A stretch of 27,463 bases of DNA. It comes from JALYUA01 sp038229875 (GTDB lineage: Bacteria > Acidobacteriota > Thermoanaerobaculia > UBA5066 > Gp7-AA6). Position 1 is the stretch's first letter. Each line of letters begins with the position of its first letter. Shown here piece by piece: positions 7,962 through 14,942 of this stretch. Position numbers and translations under genes: made by a program. The notes beneath the pieces were generated by a model. That model was given only the letters and a program-made list of their open reading frames with translations, was not told the DNA's origin and ran no database searches. The stretch is from positions 1 to 27,463 of the forward strand of contig JBBROA010000052.1 of NCBI GenBank assembly GCA_038229875.1. The letters run 5' to 3'.

Positions 7962-8369
7962 TCATCCCGCGGGCTCGCCTTTTCCGCGCCTCGGGATCGC
8001 CAGCGGCTTGCGATTCTCGTCCAGGTTGACGAACGTCGCTTCCGCCTCCGTGACCTTCACCCGGTCGCCCCGGCCCTCCCCGTTCTGCGAGAAGACCTCG
8101 ACCGCGACGGTGATGGAGGTGCGTCCCATCCGGACGAGACGCGTGTAGAACGAAACGAGGTCGCCCACGTAAACCGGGTGGTGAAAAACGATCTCGCGCA
8201 TCGCGACGGTGACGATGAAGGAAGCGCCGTGCCGCTTAGCCTCGACGGCGGCCGCCTGGTCGATGTAGGAGAGGATGACGCCGCCGAAGATCGTTCCGTG
8301 AGCATTGGTGTCCTTGGGCATCATCACCACTCGGATCGAGGGCTCGGCCGGTGGGAGTGTCTCGGTCAT
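7962..8369 (-). CDS. Acyl-CoA thioesterase, hotdog fold (YciA/cytosolic ACOT-like)
   Basis: 135 residues, a single hotdog domain of the usual length for the YciA family. It should hydrolyse acyl-CoA to free acid and CoA in the cytoplasm. Visible family features: RVVMMPKDTNAHGTIFGGVILSYIDQAAAVEA with the HG-IFGG loop and the following Asp in the central helix, then VTVAMREIVFHHPVYVGDLVSFY, and an exposed strand KVTEAEATFVNLDENRKPLAIP. ATG start at 8369; only a weak GAGAAG lies upstream. It is about 100 bases downstream of the BamE-like gene on the same strand and may be cotranscribed. Chain-length preference cannot be read from sequence. Confidence 0.9.
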   Translation of the reverse strand: MTETLPPAEPSIRVVMMPKDTNAHGTIFGGVILSYIDQAAAVEAKRHGASFIVTVAMREIVFHHPVYVGDLVSFYTRLVRMGRTSITVAVEVFSQNGEGRGDRVKVTEAEATFVNLDENRKPLAIPRRGKGEPAG

Positions 8370-8469
8370 GCAGGCTTCTCGGGAGCGTCTCGGCGTTTCG
8401 AAGGCGCTCGCCGTTTGAGAAGCGTCCGATGAGCAAACGCCCCGATTTTCGAATCTCGCCGGCGGCCGA

Positions 8470-8856
8470 TCATCGCGGTTCCGGGATTCGTGGCGGCCCG
8501 TAGGACAGTGAGATGCGGTCGACGATTCCGTCGGTCACCGTGCAGATCAGAGTCCCATCCGAGTAGTAGTAGGTCCAGACCTCGTGCCGCGAAAGCCCCT
8601 GAGCGGCGCTCGCGAGAGAAGGCCTGCCGAGGCGATCGAGCGCCTGCTTCGCCCGGACCCCGGGATCGATCCGGCGTCTCGCCGCGGTGACACCACCCGG
8701 GTGAAGCGTCGCGCCCACTCCGGCCAGCCTCTGCGTGTCGCGGAAAAGGCTCCGTTCCCACAATCGCGGGCCGAATCCGAGGAGGGCAACCGCGAGGAAC
8801 GCCGCGGCCCACCAGACCGCCGGTGGAACCCTGCGGCGGGAGTCGGCGTCGCTCAG
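8470..8856 (-). CDS. Membrane-anchored protein with BamE/SmpA-like domain (start uncertain)
   Basis: About 128 residues: a hydrophobic helix near the N-terminus (VWWAAAFLAVALLGFG), then a small domain ending LGRPSLAS...HEVWTYYYSDGTLICTVTDGIVDRISLSYG. The order 'LG.P ... WtYYY ... l.ctV.dG.V..I' resembles the SmpA/OmlA (BamE) fold. The homology is distant, so the link to outer-membrane assembly is only a suggestion. No ATG, GTG or TTG precedes the membrane helix. The coordinates given use CTG at 8856-8854, which overlaps the TGA of the upstream gene (CTGA); a TTG at 8763 would lose the membrane helix. Real start, or an error nearby, remains open. Confidence 0.6.
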   Translation of the reverse strand: MSDADSRRRVPPAVWWAAAFLAVALLGFGPRLWERSLFRDTQRLAGVGATLHPGGVTAARRRIDPGVRAKQALDRLGRPSLASAAQGLSRHEVWTYYYSDGTLICTVTDGIVDRISLSYGPPRIPEPR

Positions 8857-9203
8857 AAGAACCGTTCTCCCGCCCCGAGCTCGAAGAGGACGGATCGATC
8901 GAAGAGCTCGGCGCGGCTCGCGAGAGCGTCGGACCCGGGAAGGCCGCACGACCTCGCGTGGCGGGCGAGCTCGGCGAGCGCCCCGCGGGCTTCCGCCAGA
9001 TGCTCGCGGCGGTCCGGCGCGCCTGCGTCCGCGCCGAGAGCGCCCGCGACCTGCGCCGGCACGGCGACGGCGGCCTTTTTCACCCGCAACGCGAGCGCCG
9101 GGTCGTCTTCCCGGAGCTGCTCGGCTAAGGCGTAGCCGTCGCGGGTCAGCGACATCGCCTGACTCCAGAGCGGATGGTCCTTGTACGCGGGCCGGTCGTT
9201 CAC
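8853..9203 (-). CDS. Four-helix-bundle protein (S23/23S rRNA intervening-sequence type)
   Basis: 116 residues, GTG start at 9203. The opening YKDHPLWSQAMSLTRDGYALAEQL, followed by VKKAAVAVPAQVAGALG and an Ala/Leu-rich pair of helices, matches the four-helix-bundle family once called S23, found encoded in rRNA intervening sequences and widely elsewhere. Its biochemical role is not established. It is the first gene of a minus-strand set divergent from mdh; its TGA overlaps the likely start of the BamE-like gene. No Shine-Dalgarno site, but TAGAAT lies eight bases upstream of the GTG. Confidence 0.75.
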   Translation of the reverse strand: MNDRPAYKDHPLWSQAMSLTRDGYALAEQLREDDPALALRVKKAAVAVPAQVAGALGADAGAPDRREHLAEARGALAELARHARSCGLPGSDALASRAELFDRSVLFELGAGERFF

Positions 9204-9211
9204 GCGCCCGT

Positions 9212-9217
9212 ATTCTA
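9212..9217 (-). promoter_or_regulatory. Candidate -10 element of the four-helix-bundle gene
   Basis: TAGAAT on the minus strand, eight bases before the GTG at 9203. The start codon has no ribosome-binding sequence, so a leaderless or nearly leaderless transcript is suggested. No -35 is evident. Confidence 0.35.
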
Positions 9218-9300
9218 CTGTCCGAAGACGCGCCGGCGGCCCGCGAACGCCCCTTCCCGCAAGAAGAATTCGCACCATTCGCCGTCCCGCCCGAAGCGGA

Positions 9301-9306
9301 TAAGAT
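9301..9306 (+). promoter_or_regulatory. Candidate -10 element of mdh and the TCA operon
   Basis: TAAGAT, then CGCGGC, then the mdh ATG at 9313. Transcription would begin at or beside the A of ATG. The sequence TAAGATCGCGGCATG is nearly the same as the start of the methyltransferase gene at 26186. TTCGCC (9278-9283), 17 bases upstream, is at best a poor -35. Confidence 0.45.
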
Positions 9307-9312
9307 CGCGGC

Positions 9313-10239
9313 ATGCAGCAGAAAGTGACCGTCGTGGGAGCGGGAAACGTGGGAGCGATGGCCGCGCAGAGGCTCGTGGAACGCGAGCTCGCCGACGTCG
9401 TCCTGGTCGACATCCTCGAGGGCATTCCGCAGGGCAAGGCGCTCGACATGATGGAGTCGGCTCCGGTCGAGCGGTTCGATGCGCGGATCCGCGGGTCGAA
9501 CGGGTACGATGAGACGGAAGGTTCCGACGTCGTGGTGATCACCGCCGGACTCGCGCGAAAGCCCGGCATGACGCGGGACGATCTCGTCCTGAAGAACCAG
9601 GAGATTGTGGGCGGGGTCACGCGTGAAATCGCGCAGCGGTCCCCCAATGCGATCCTCATCGTCGTTTCCAATCCGCTCGACGCGATGTGCGAAGTGGCGC
9701 GCAGGGTCTCCGGTTTTCCGCGTGAGCGCGTGTTCGGTATGGCCGGGGTCCTCGACTCGGCGCGCATGCGCTGGTTCATTGCGGAGGCCCTCGGGGTCTC
9801 CGTCGAGAGCACGCACGCTTTCGTGCTGGGCGGCCATGGCGACACGATGGTGCCGCTGCCCCGGTATTCGACGGTCGGCGGCGTCCCGATCCCGGAGCTG
9901 CTCTCGAAGGAGAAGCTCGACGCGATCGTGAAGCGCACCCGCGAAGGCGGCATCGAGATCGTCAACTACTACAAGACGGGTTCCGCCTACTACGCGCCTT
10001 CCTCCGCCGTCGTCGAGATGGTGGACGCGGTCCTCAAAGACAAGAAGAAGGTCCTTCCCTGCGCGGCCTACCTGCAGGGCGAGTACGGAATGCGGGACGT
10101 TTATCTCGGCGTGCCGGTCAAGCTCGGGAAGGGCGGTGCCGAACAGGTCCTGGAGATCCGGCTTCTCGACGAGGAAAAGGAAGCTCTCGCGAAGTCCGCG
10201 GAGGCGGTCCACGAGCTCTTCCGCATCCTGAAGGTATGA
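9313..10239 (+). CDS. mdh: Malate dehydrogenase, LDH-like type
   Basis: Interconverts malate and oxaloacetate with NAD in the cytoplasm; 308 residues, normal for the LDH-like (group 3) enzymes. N-terminal Rossmann motif VTVVGAGNVGAMAAQRL; the Asp in VLVDILEG at the end of strand 2 indicates NAD rather than NADP. Substrate-binding arginines are seen in the loop ITAGLARKPGMTRDDL (Arg-Lys-Pro-Gly-Met-x-Arg) and after the cofactor half in VLDSARMRWFIAEALG. The catalytic His lies in VLGGHGDTMVPL. ATG start with no Shine-Dalgarno site but a -10-like hexamer six bases upstream. It is the first gene of the TCA cluster; its TGA overlaps the sdhC ATG (ATGA). Confidence 0.96.
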   Translation: MQQKVTVVGAGNVGAMAAQRLVERELADVVLVDILEGIPQGKALDMMESAPVERFDARIRGSNGYDETEGSDVVVITAGLARKPGMTRDDLVLKNQEIVGGVTREIAQRSPNAILIVVSNPLDAMCEVARRVSGFPRERVFGMAGVLDSARMRWFIAEALGVSVESTHAFVLGGHGDTMVPLPRYSTVGGVPIPELLSKEKLDAIVKRTREGGIEIVNYYKTGSAYYAPSSAVVEMVDAVLKDKKKVLPCAAYLQGEYGMRDVYLGVPVKLGKGGAEQVLEIRLLDEEKEALAKSAEAVHELFRILKV

Positions 10240-10853
10240 CAGCCGACCGGAACTTCTGGGTCCGGCGGCTGCACTCGCTCTCGGGAGTCGTTCCCATCGG
10301 CGGCTTTCTCGCGTTTCATCTCTACGAAAACTCCGCGGCGACCCGGGGCGCGGAGGCTTACAACGAGATGACGCACCGGCTTCAGACGCTCCCGGGCGCG
10401 GTGGTCGCGGAGGTCCTGCTGATCGCGGTCCCCCTGGTGTTTCACGGCGTGTACGGCCTCTTCATTACGGGCACCGCGCGGCCGAACGTCGTTTCAAACG
10501 GCTACGTCCGCAACTGGATGTATTTCCTGCAGCGCGTCACGGGCGTGATCGTGTTCGCGTTCATCCTTTTTCACTACTGGACCACGCGGCTCGTCCAGCT
10601 CACGGACCACGAGAGCCTCGATCTCTTCCGGCAGGTGCAGGCCGCCGTCGGCAATCCGTGGATCTACGCGTTCTACATCGCGGGAATACTCTCTGCGACG
10701 TTTCACCTCGCCAACGGCCTCTGGTCTTTTTCGATCGTGTGGGGCATCACGGTCGGTCCGCGGGCGCAGCGGCGAATGATGTACATTTCGGCCGTGGTGT
10801 TTCTGGTTCTTTCCGTCGTCGGTGTGCGCTCCATCTCCGCGTTCCGTCTCTAG
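10236..10853 (+). CDS. sdhC: Succinate dehydrogenase cytochrome b subunit, five-helix type
   Basis: 205 residues; the membrane anchor of complex II that passes electrons to quinone through haem b. Five hydrophobic helices are visible, near 17-30, 55-78, 93-117, 133-163 and 175-198. Candidate haem-ligand histidines lie in GFLAFHLYEN, LVFHGVYG, LFHYWTTR and ATFHLANG, as in the di-haem single-subunit anchors of Bacillus-like (type B) enzymes. Those usually work with menaquinone, and there is no separate sdhD here, which agrees. The ATG is inside the mdh stop (ATGA) with GAAGG just upstream, so translation is coupled. sdhA follows after nine bases. Confidence 0.93.
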   Translation: MTADRNFWVRRLHSLSGVVPIGGFLAFHLYENSAATRGAEAYNEMTHRLQTLPGAVVAEVLLIAVPLVFHGVYGLFITGTARPNVVSNGYVRNWMYFLQRVTGVIVFAFILFHYWTTRLVQLTDHESLDLFRQVQAAVGNPWIYAFYIAGILSATFHLANGLWSFSIVWGITVGPRAQRRMMYISAVVFLVLSVVGVRSISAFRL

Positions 10854-10862
10854 AGAAAACCG

Positions 10863-12701
10863 ATGGCCAGCGAACGGATCATCGTCGTCGGGGGGGGGCT
10901 GGCCGGGTTGATGACCGCGGTCCGCGCCGCCGAGCTCGGTGTCGCGGTCGACCTCTTCTCGATCGTCCCGGTTAAGCGCAGCCATTCGGTCTGCGCGCAG
11001 GGCGGCATCAACGGCGCCGTCAACACCAAGGGCGAAGGCGACTCGACCGCTCTGCACTTCGACGACACAGTTTATGGCGGAGATTTCCTCGCGGACCAGC
11101 CGCCGGTGAAGGCGATGTGCGAGGCGGCTCCGGGGATCATCAACCTGCTCGACCGCATGGGGGTCATGTTCAACCGGACTCCCGAAGGCCTGCTCGACTT
11201 CCGCCGCTTCGGAGGGACGAAGTTCCACCGCACGGCATTCGCGGGCGCGACGACCGGACAGCAGCTCCTCTACGCGCTCGACGAACAGTGCCGGAGGTAT
11301 GAGGTCGCGGGTCTCGTCCGCAAGTACGAGGCCTGGGAGTTCCTGGGGCTGGTGCGGGACGCCGACGGGAACTGCCGCGGCATCGCGGCGCTCGACTGGT
11401 ATTCGATGAAGATCGAGACCTTCGCCGGCTCCGCGGTGATGCTGGCGACGGGCGGCCCCGGTATCGTCTTCGGGCGCTCGACGAATTCGGTCATCAACAC
11501 CGGCACCGCCGCGTCGGCCGCCTACCAGGACGGCGCGCGCTACGCCAACGGCGAGTTCATCCAGGTGCATCCCACCTCGATTCCCGGCACCGACAAGCTG
11601 AGGCTGATGTCGGAATCGGCCCGCGGCGAAGGCGGCCGGGTCTGGGTGCCGCGCACGCAGGGCGACGTCCGGGATCCGAAGGCGATTCCGGAAGGGGAGC
11701 GCTGGTATTTTCTGGAAGAGAAGTATCCCGCTTACGGAAACCTGGTGCCTCGCGACATCGCGACGCGCGAGATCTTCCAGGTCTGCCTGCAGGGATATGG
11801 ACTCGGCGGCCGCCGCGAGGTGTACCTCGACCTGACGCACATCCCCCGCAAAGAGCTCGACACGAAGCTTGCGGGGATCCTCGAGATTTACGAGAAGTTC
11901 GTCGGAGACGATCCGAGGGAAGTCCCGATGAAGGTGTTCCCCGGGATGCACTACTCGATGGGCGGCCTCTGGGTGCAGTTTGCGAAGAACGAGTCGACCG
12001 GGGCCCTCGACGAGACGTCCCCGAAGAACCAGTCGACGAACGTTCCGGGGCTGTTCGCGTCCGGCGAGGTGGATTTCTCGATCCACGGCGCGAATCGGCT
12101 CGGCGCGAACTCGCTGGTCTCGTGCCTCTACGCCGGCAAGATCGGCGGCCCCGCGATGGTCCGGTACGGGCGCGAAACGTCGACGAAGCTTCCCGCCGCC
12201 GAAGGGGCCTTCGCGGAGGCAAAGAAACGTTGGGATGCTGAATTCGCACGGCTCGCGAACGCGGCCGGTCCCGAGAACCCTCATGTCCTCGCCGAGGAGA
12301 TGGGCGACTGGATGACCGACAACGTCACCGTCGTGCGCGAGAACGGGAAGCTCAAGGAAACCGAAACCAAGCTGCAGCAGCTCGAGGAGCGCTGGAAGAA
12401 CGTCGGTTTGACGGACCGCTCCGGTTTCGCGAACCGCGAGATTTCGTTCATCAACCAGCTGCGCAACATGCTGGTGATCGCGCGAGTGATGACGCGCGGC
12501 GCACTGATGCGCGACGAGTCTCGCGGCGCGCATTTCAAGGTGAAGGACCTCGCGAAAGGCGTCACGGAAGAAAACGCGCTCCCGCGGGACGATGCCAATT
12601 TCCTAAAGACCACCATTGCGGAGCATTCCTCCGAGGGGCCGAGGATCAGCTACCTGCCGGTGGACACCACGTTGATCAAGCCGCGCGCGAGGAAATACTG
12701 A
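10863..12701 (+). CDS. sdhA: Succinate dehydrogenase flavoprotein subunit
   Basis: 612 residues; oxidises succinate to fumarate using covalent FAD on the cytoplasmic face. Dinucleotide-binding motif IIVVGGGLAGLMTAVRAAELG at the N-terminus; the covalent-FAD His is in KRSHSVCAQGGINGAVN (about 37-53). Substrate-site features follow: FHRTAFAGATTGQQLL, HPTSIPG, SARGEGGRVWV, and HYSMGGLWV plus FASGEVDFSIHGANRLGANSL for the C-terminal FAD-binding part. The helical C-terminal domain is complete (ends DTTLIKPRARKY). The FAD motif is encoded over a run of nine G (10890-10898), a possible slippage site. Only a weak AGAGA precedes the start. The stop overlaps the start of a 32-codon mini-ORF by one base. 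Confidence 0.97.
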   Translation: MASERIIVVGGGLAGLMTAVRAAELGVAVDLFSIVPVKRSHSVCAQGGINGAVNTKGEGDSTALHFDDTVYGGDFLADQPPVKAMCEAAPGIINLLDRMGVMFNRTPEGLLDFRRFGGTKFHRTAFAGATTGQQLLYALDEQCRRYEVAGLVRKYEAWEFLGLVRDADGNCRGIAALDWYSMKIETFAGSAVMLATGGPGIVFGRSTNSVINTGTAASAAYQDGARYANGEFIQVHPTSIPGTDKLRLMSESARGEGGRVWVPRTQGDVRDPKAIPEGERWYFLEEKYPAYGNLVPRDIATREIFQVCLQGYGLGGRREVYLDLTHIPRKELDTKLAGILEIYEKFVGDDPREVPMKVFPGMHYSMGGLWVQFAKNESTGALDETSPKNQSTNVPGLFASGEVDFSIHGANRLGANSLVSCLYAGKIGGPAMVRYGRETSTKLPAAEGAFAEAKKRWDAEFARLANAAGPENPHVLAEEMGDWMTDNVTVVRENGKLKETETKLQQLEERWKNVGLTDRSGFANREISFINQLRNMLVIARVMTRGALMRDESRGAHFKVKDLAKGVTEENALPRDDANFLKTTIAEHSSEGPRISYLPVDTTLIKPRARKY

Positions 12702-12799
12702 TGAGCCGGGAGCCGAGCGACCATCGGGAGCGAGACGGCCGCGGTATTCCGCGGTCCTCCAAATGCCGGAATCGAATCGGAAGGGGAATCCGAGGATAA
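12701..12799 (+). CDS. Possible 32-residue Arg-rich mini-ORF bridging sdhA and sdhB
   Basis: ATG at 12701 overlaps the sdhA stop (TGATG), with AGGAA seven bases upstream; the TAA at 12797-12799 lies two bases before the sdhB ATG. The peptide opens MSREPSDHRERDGRG and is rich in arginine and glycine. It matches no family I know. Its exact fit in the gap suggests a translational bridge that carries ribosomes from sdhA to sdhB, or a small subunit-associated peptide. It could also be chance in a G+C-rich gap, so the call is tentative. Confidence 0.35.
   Translation: MSREPSDHRERDGRGIPRSSKCRNRIGRGIRG
12739..12754 (+). promoter_or_regulatory. Hairpin between sdhA and sdhB
   Basis: Perfect CCGCGG-TATT-CCGCGG (12739-12754), extendable by a G-T and a G-C pair. 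There is no T-run, so it is not a terminator. It sits inside the mini-ORF and may affect mRNA processing or the sdhA/sdhB ratio; this is inference. Confidence 0.4.
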
Positions 12800-12801
12800 C
12801 C

Positions 12802-13548
12802 ATGCCGTCCAGTATCCGCATCTCCGTCAAGCGCCAGGACACGCCGACCTCCTCGCCTTACTGGGAGGAATACGAGATTCCGTACCAGCCGCGGCAGAAC
12901 GTCATCTCGGCCCTGATGGAAATGGCGAAGGACCCGAAGACGCGCGCCGGAAAGGCCACGTCTCCCGTCGTGTACGACCGCGCGTGCCTGGAGGAAGTCT
13001 GCGGCTCGTGCGCGATGCGCATCAACGGCCTGTCCCGCATGGCGTGCACGGCGCTGATCGACTCGCTCGAGCAGCCGATCAGGCTAGAGCCCATGGCGAA
13101 GTTTCCCGTCCAGCGCGACCTCTCGGTCGATCGCGGGGTGATGTTCGAGTCGTTGAAGCGGATCAAGGGGTGGATCCCGATCGACGGGACCTACGACCTC
13201 GGCCCCGGACCGCGGATGCCGGAGGCGGAGCGGCAGCAGGCGTACGAGTACTCGAAGTGCATCACCTGCGGGAACTGCCTCGACGTCTGCCCTCAGGTCA
13301 ATGGACGGTCGAATTTCATCGGCGCCGCCCCGATCGCGCAGGCGCGTCTCTTCAACTCCCATCCGACGGGATCGATGAACGCGGCCGAGCGCCTGGAAGC
13401 CCTGATGTCCGAAGGGGGCATCGACGACTGTGGCAACGCGCAGAACTGCGTGCGCGCCTGCCCGAAGTCGATCCCGCTCACGACAGCCATCGCGGAGATG
13501 TACGCGGCGACCACGCGCTACGGGATCAAGAAGCTGTTCGGGACTTAA
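12802..13548 (+). CDS. sdhB: Succinate dehydrogenase iron-sulfur subunit
   Basis: 248 residues; carries electrons from FAD to quinone. The ATG at 12802 is preferred over one 39 bases upstream because GAGG (12792-12795) is six bases before it and the protein then begins SSIRISVKRQD, the usual first strand. The [2Fe-2S] cysteines appear as C-x4-C-x2-C-x11-C in RACLEEVCGSCAMRINGLSRMAC (first to last Cys). The [4Fe-4S] ligands are in CITCGNCLDVCP, and the [3Fe-4S] and remaining ligands in the CPQVN and NCVRACPKSIP segments. The gene order sdhC-sdhA-sdhB is that of type B complex II. It is followed not by a clear terminator but by the heptamer-repeat region before sucC. Confidence 0.96.
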   Translation: MPSSIRISVKRQDTPTSSPYWEEYEIPYQPRQNVISALMEMAKDPKTRAGKATSPVVYDRACLEEVCGSCAMRINGLSRMACTALIDSLEQPIRLEPMAKFPVQRDLSVDRGVMFESLKRIKGWIPIDGTYDLGPGPRMPEAERQQAYEYSKCITCGNCLDVCPQVNGRSNFIGAAPIAQARLFNSHPTGSMNAAERLEALMSEGGIDDCGNAQNCVRACPKSIPLTTAIAEMYAATTRYGIKKLFGT

Positions 13549-13551
13549 AGG

Positions 13552-13784
13552 CAAGCTGTCAGCTATCAGGCTAATCCGCTGTCAGCGGTGAGCCAGTTCT
13601 TCCCGGTTCTGGAGTTTCGGAATCCGCGGCCCGAAGCCATGCCGGGAGAACGTTTCTGTGCTGGAATCCTCGATCGCTGATAAGTTCCCGTGGCTCGGCT
13701 GGCCGATCGCCAGGAGCTGAGAGCTGAGGGCTGAGGGCTGAGGGCTGAGAGCTGACAGCCGAGAGCCGGAACTGAGAGCTGAAA
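13552..13784 (+). repeat. Intergenic element with heptamer repeats at both ends, between sdhB and sucC
   Basis: This 236-base gap holds no gene. Its right end (13714-13784) is a run of seven-base units, GAGCTGA/GGGCTGA, six near-perfect copies then degenerate ones (CAGCCGA, GAGCCGG, AACTGA, GAGCTGA), reaching two bases from the sucC ATG. Its left end (about 13552-13600) carries degenerate units of the opposite orientation (TCAGCTA, TCAGGCT, TGTCAGC). The middle has a loose inverted repeat (TTCCCGG near 13605, CCGGGA near 13650). It looks like a small non-coding mobile or REP-like element. Similar GCTGA-type heptamer arrays are, from memory, scattered in several bacterial genomes; I cannot check that here. 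Confidence 0.7.
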
Positions 13785-14942
13785 ATGAAAGTCCACGAAT
13801 ACCAGGCCAAGTCTCTGCTCGCGCGTTACGGCGTCCCCGTCCCTCGAGGCGAGGTCACCGACAACCCGCAGGAAGCCCGGGAGATCGCGAAGCGCCTGGG
13901 CGGCCGGGCGGTGGTCAAGGCGCAGATTCATGCCGGGGGCCGCGGAAAAGGCGGCGGCGTCAAGGTCGCGAAGACGGCCGACGAAGCCTACGAGCACGCG
14001 AAGAAGATCCTCGGCATGACCCTGATCACGGCGCAGACCGGGCCGGAAGGCCGCCTCGTCCAGAAGGTGCTCGTCGAGGAGGCGCTCGACATCGATCGCG
14101 AGCTCTACCTCTCGGTGACGCTCGACCGCGGCCGCGGACTGCCGTCGATGATGGTCTCGAAGTCGGGCGGGATGGAGATCGAAGAGGTCGCGGCGAAAGA
14201 CCCGACCGCGATCGTCCGCGAGACCCTGGACCCGGGGCTCGGCATGTTCCCGTTCCAGGCGCGCAAGCTCGCCTTCGCGCTCGGCCTCTCGGGACAGAGC
14301 TTCAAGAATGGCGTCGCCTTCATGCCGGTGCTCTTCCGCGCCTACCTCGAGTCGGATGCGTCACTGGCCGAGATCAATCCGCTTCTCGTGACGAAGGCCG
14401 GAGACGTCCTCGCGCTCGACGCGAAGATGACTTTCGACGACAACGCGCTCTTCCGCCACGCCGACATCAAGGCGATGCGGGACCTCGCCGAAGAGGATCC
14501 GCTCGAGGTCGAGGCGTCGAAATTCGGGCTGAACTACATCAAGCTCGACGGCAACGTCGGCTGCATGGTGAACGGGGCGGGCCTCGCGATGGCCACGATG
14601 GACCTCGTGAAGCTCGCGGGGGGCGAGCCGGCGAACTTTCTCGACGTAGGCGGGGGCGCGAACGAAGAGCAGGTCAAGAACGCGTTTCGGATCATCCTCT
14701 CGGACAAGAACGTCCGGGGCGTCCTGATCAACATTTTCGGGGGAATCATGCGCTGCGACATCATCGCGAACGGAGTCGTCGCGGCGGTTCGCGAGATGGG
14801 GCTGTCGCTCCCCGTGGTTGTGCGCCTCGAGGGAACGAACGTCGACCTCGGCAAGCAGATCCTCCGCGACTCCGGGCTGAAGATCACACCGGCGGATGGT
14901 CTCGCCGACGGCGCGAGGAAAGTCGTCGAGGCGGTCCGATGA
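13785..14942 (+). CDS. sucC: Succinate-CoA ligase (ADP/GDP-forming) beta subunit
   Basis: 385 residues, the standard length. With SucD it converts succinyl-CoA to succinate with formation of a nucleoside triphosphate. N-terminal ATP-grasp signature MKVHEYQAKSLLARYGVPVPRGEV, then VVKAQIHAGGRGKGGGVKVAK (nucleotide-binding loop), LAEINPLLV with the metal-binding Glu/Asn, LDAKMTFDDNALFRH, and the CoA-side domain GCMVNGAGLAMATMD and NIFGGIMRCDIIANG. The ATG follows the heptamer array directly; the only ribosome-site-like sequence, GAGAG at 13774-13778, is part of that repeat. The last codon overlaps the sucD ATG. ADP versus GDP use cannot be settled by eye. Confidence 0.97.
   Translation: MKVHEYQAKSLLARYGVPVPRGEVTDNPQEAREIAKRLGGRAVVKAQIHAGGRGKGGGVKVAKTADEAYEHAKKILGMTLITAQTGPEGRLVQKVLVEEALDIDRELYLSVTLDRGRGLPSMMVSKSGGMEIEEVAAKDPTAIVRETLDPGLGMFPFQARKLAFALGLSGQSFKNGVAFMPVLFRAYLESDASLAEINPLLVTKAGDVLALDAKMTFDDNALFRHADIKAMRDLAEEDPLEVEASKFGLNYIKLDGNVGCMVNGAGLAMATMDLVKLAGGEPANFLDVGGGANEEQVKNAFRIILSDKNVRGVLINIFGGIMRCDIIANGVVAAVREMGLSLPVVVRLEGTNVDLGKQILRDSGLKITPADGLADGARKVVEAVR

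Noticed and set aside
8857..10212. Long minus-strand frame extending upstream of the BamE-like gene across mdh
   Set aside because: It runs antisense to mdh, which is certain; only the last 128 codons look like a real protein.
10494..12533. A 679-codon open frame on the minus strand opposite sdhC and sdhA
   Set aside because: Antisense frame typical of high-G+C coding DNA; composition rich in Arg, His and Asp with no recognisable domain.
12763..12801. Upstream ATG at 12763 as the sdhB start
   Set aside because: It lacks a ribosome site and adds residues absent from the family; ATG 12802 has GAGG at good spacing.
13714..13784. Heptamer array considered as a CRISPR array
   Set aside because: Units are seven bases with no spacers and no cas genes nearby.
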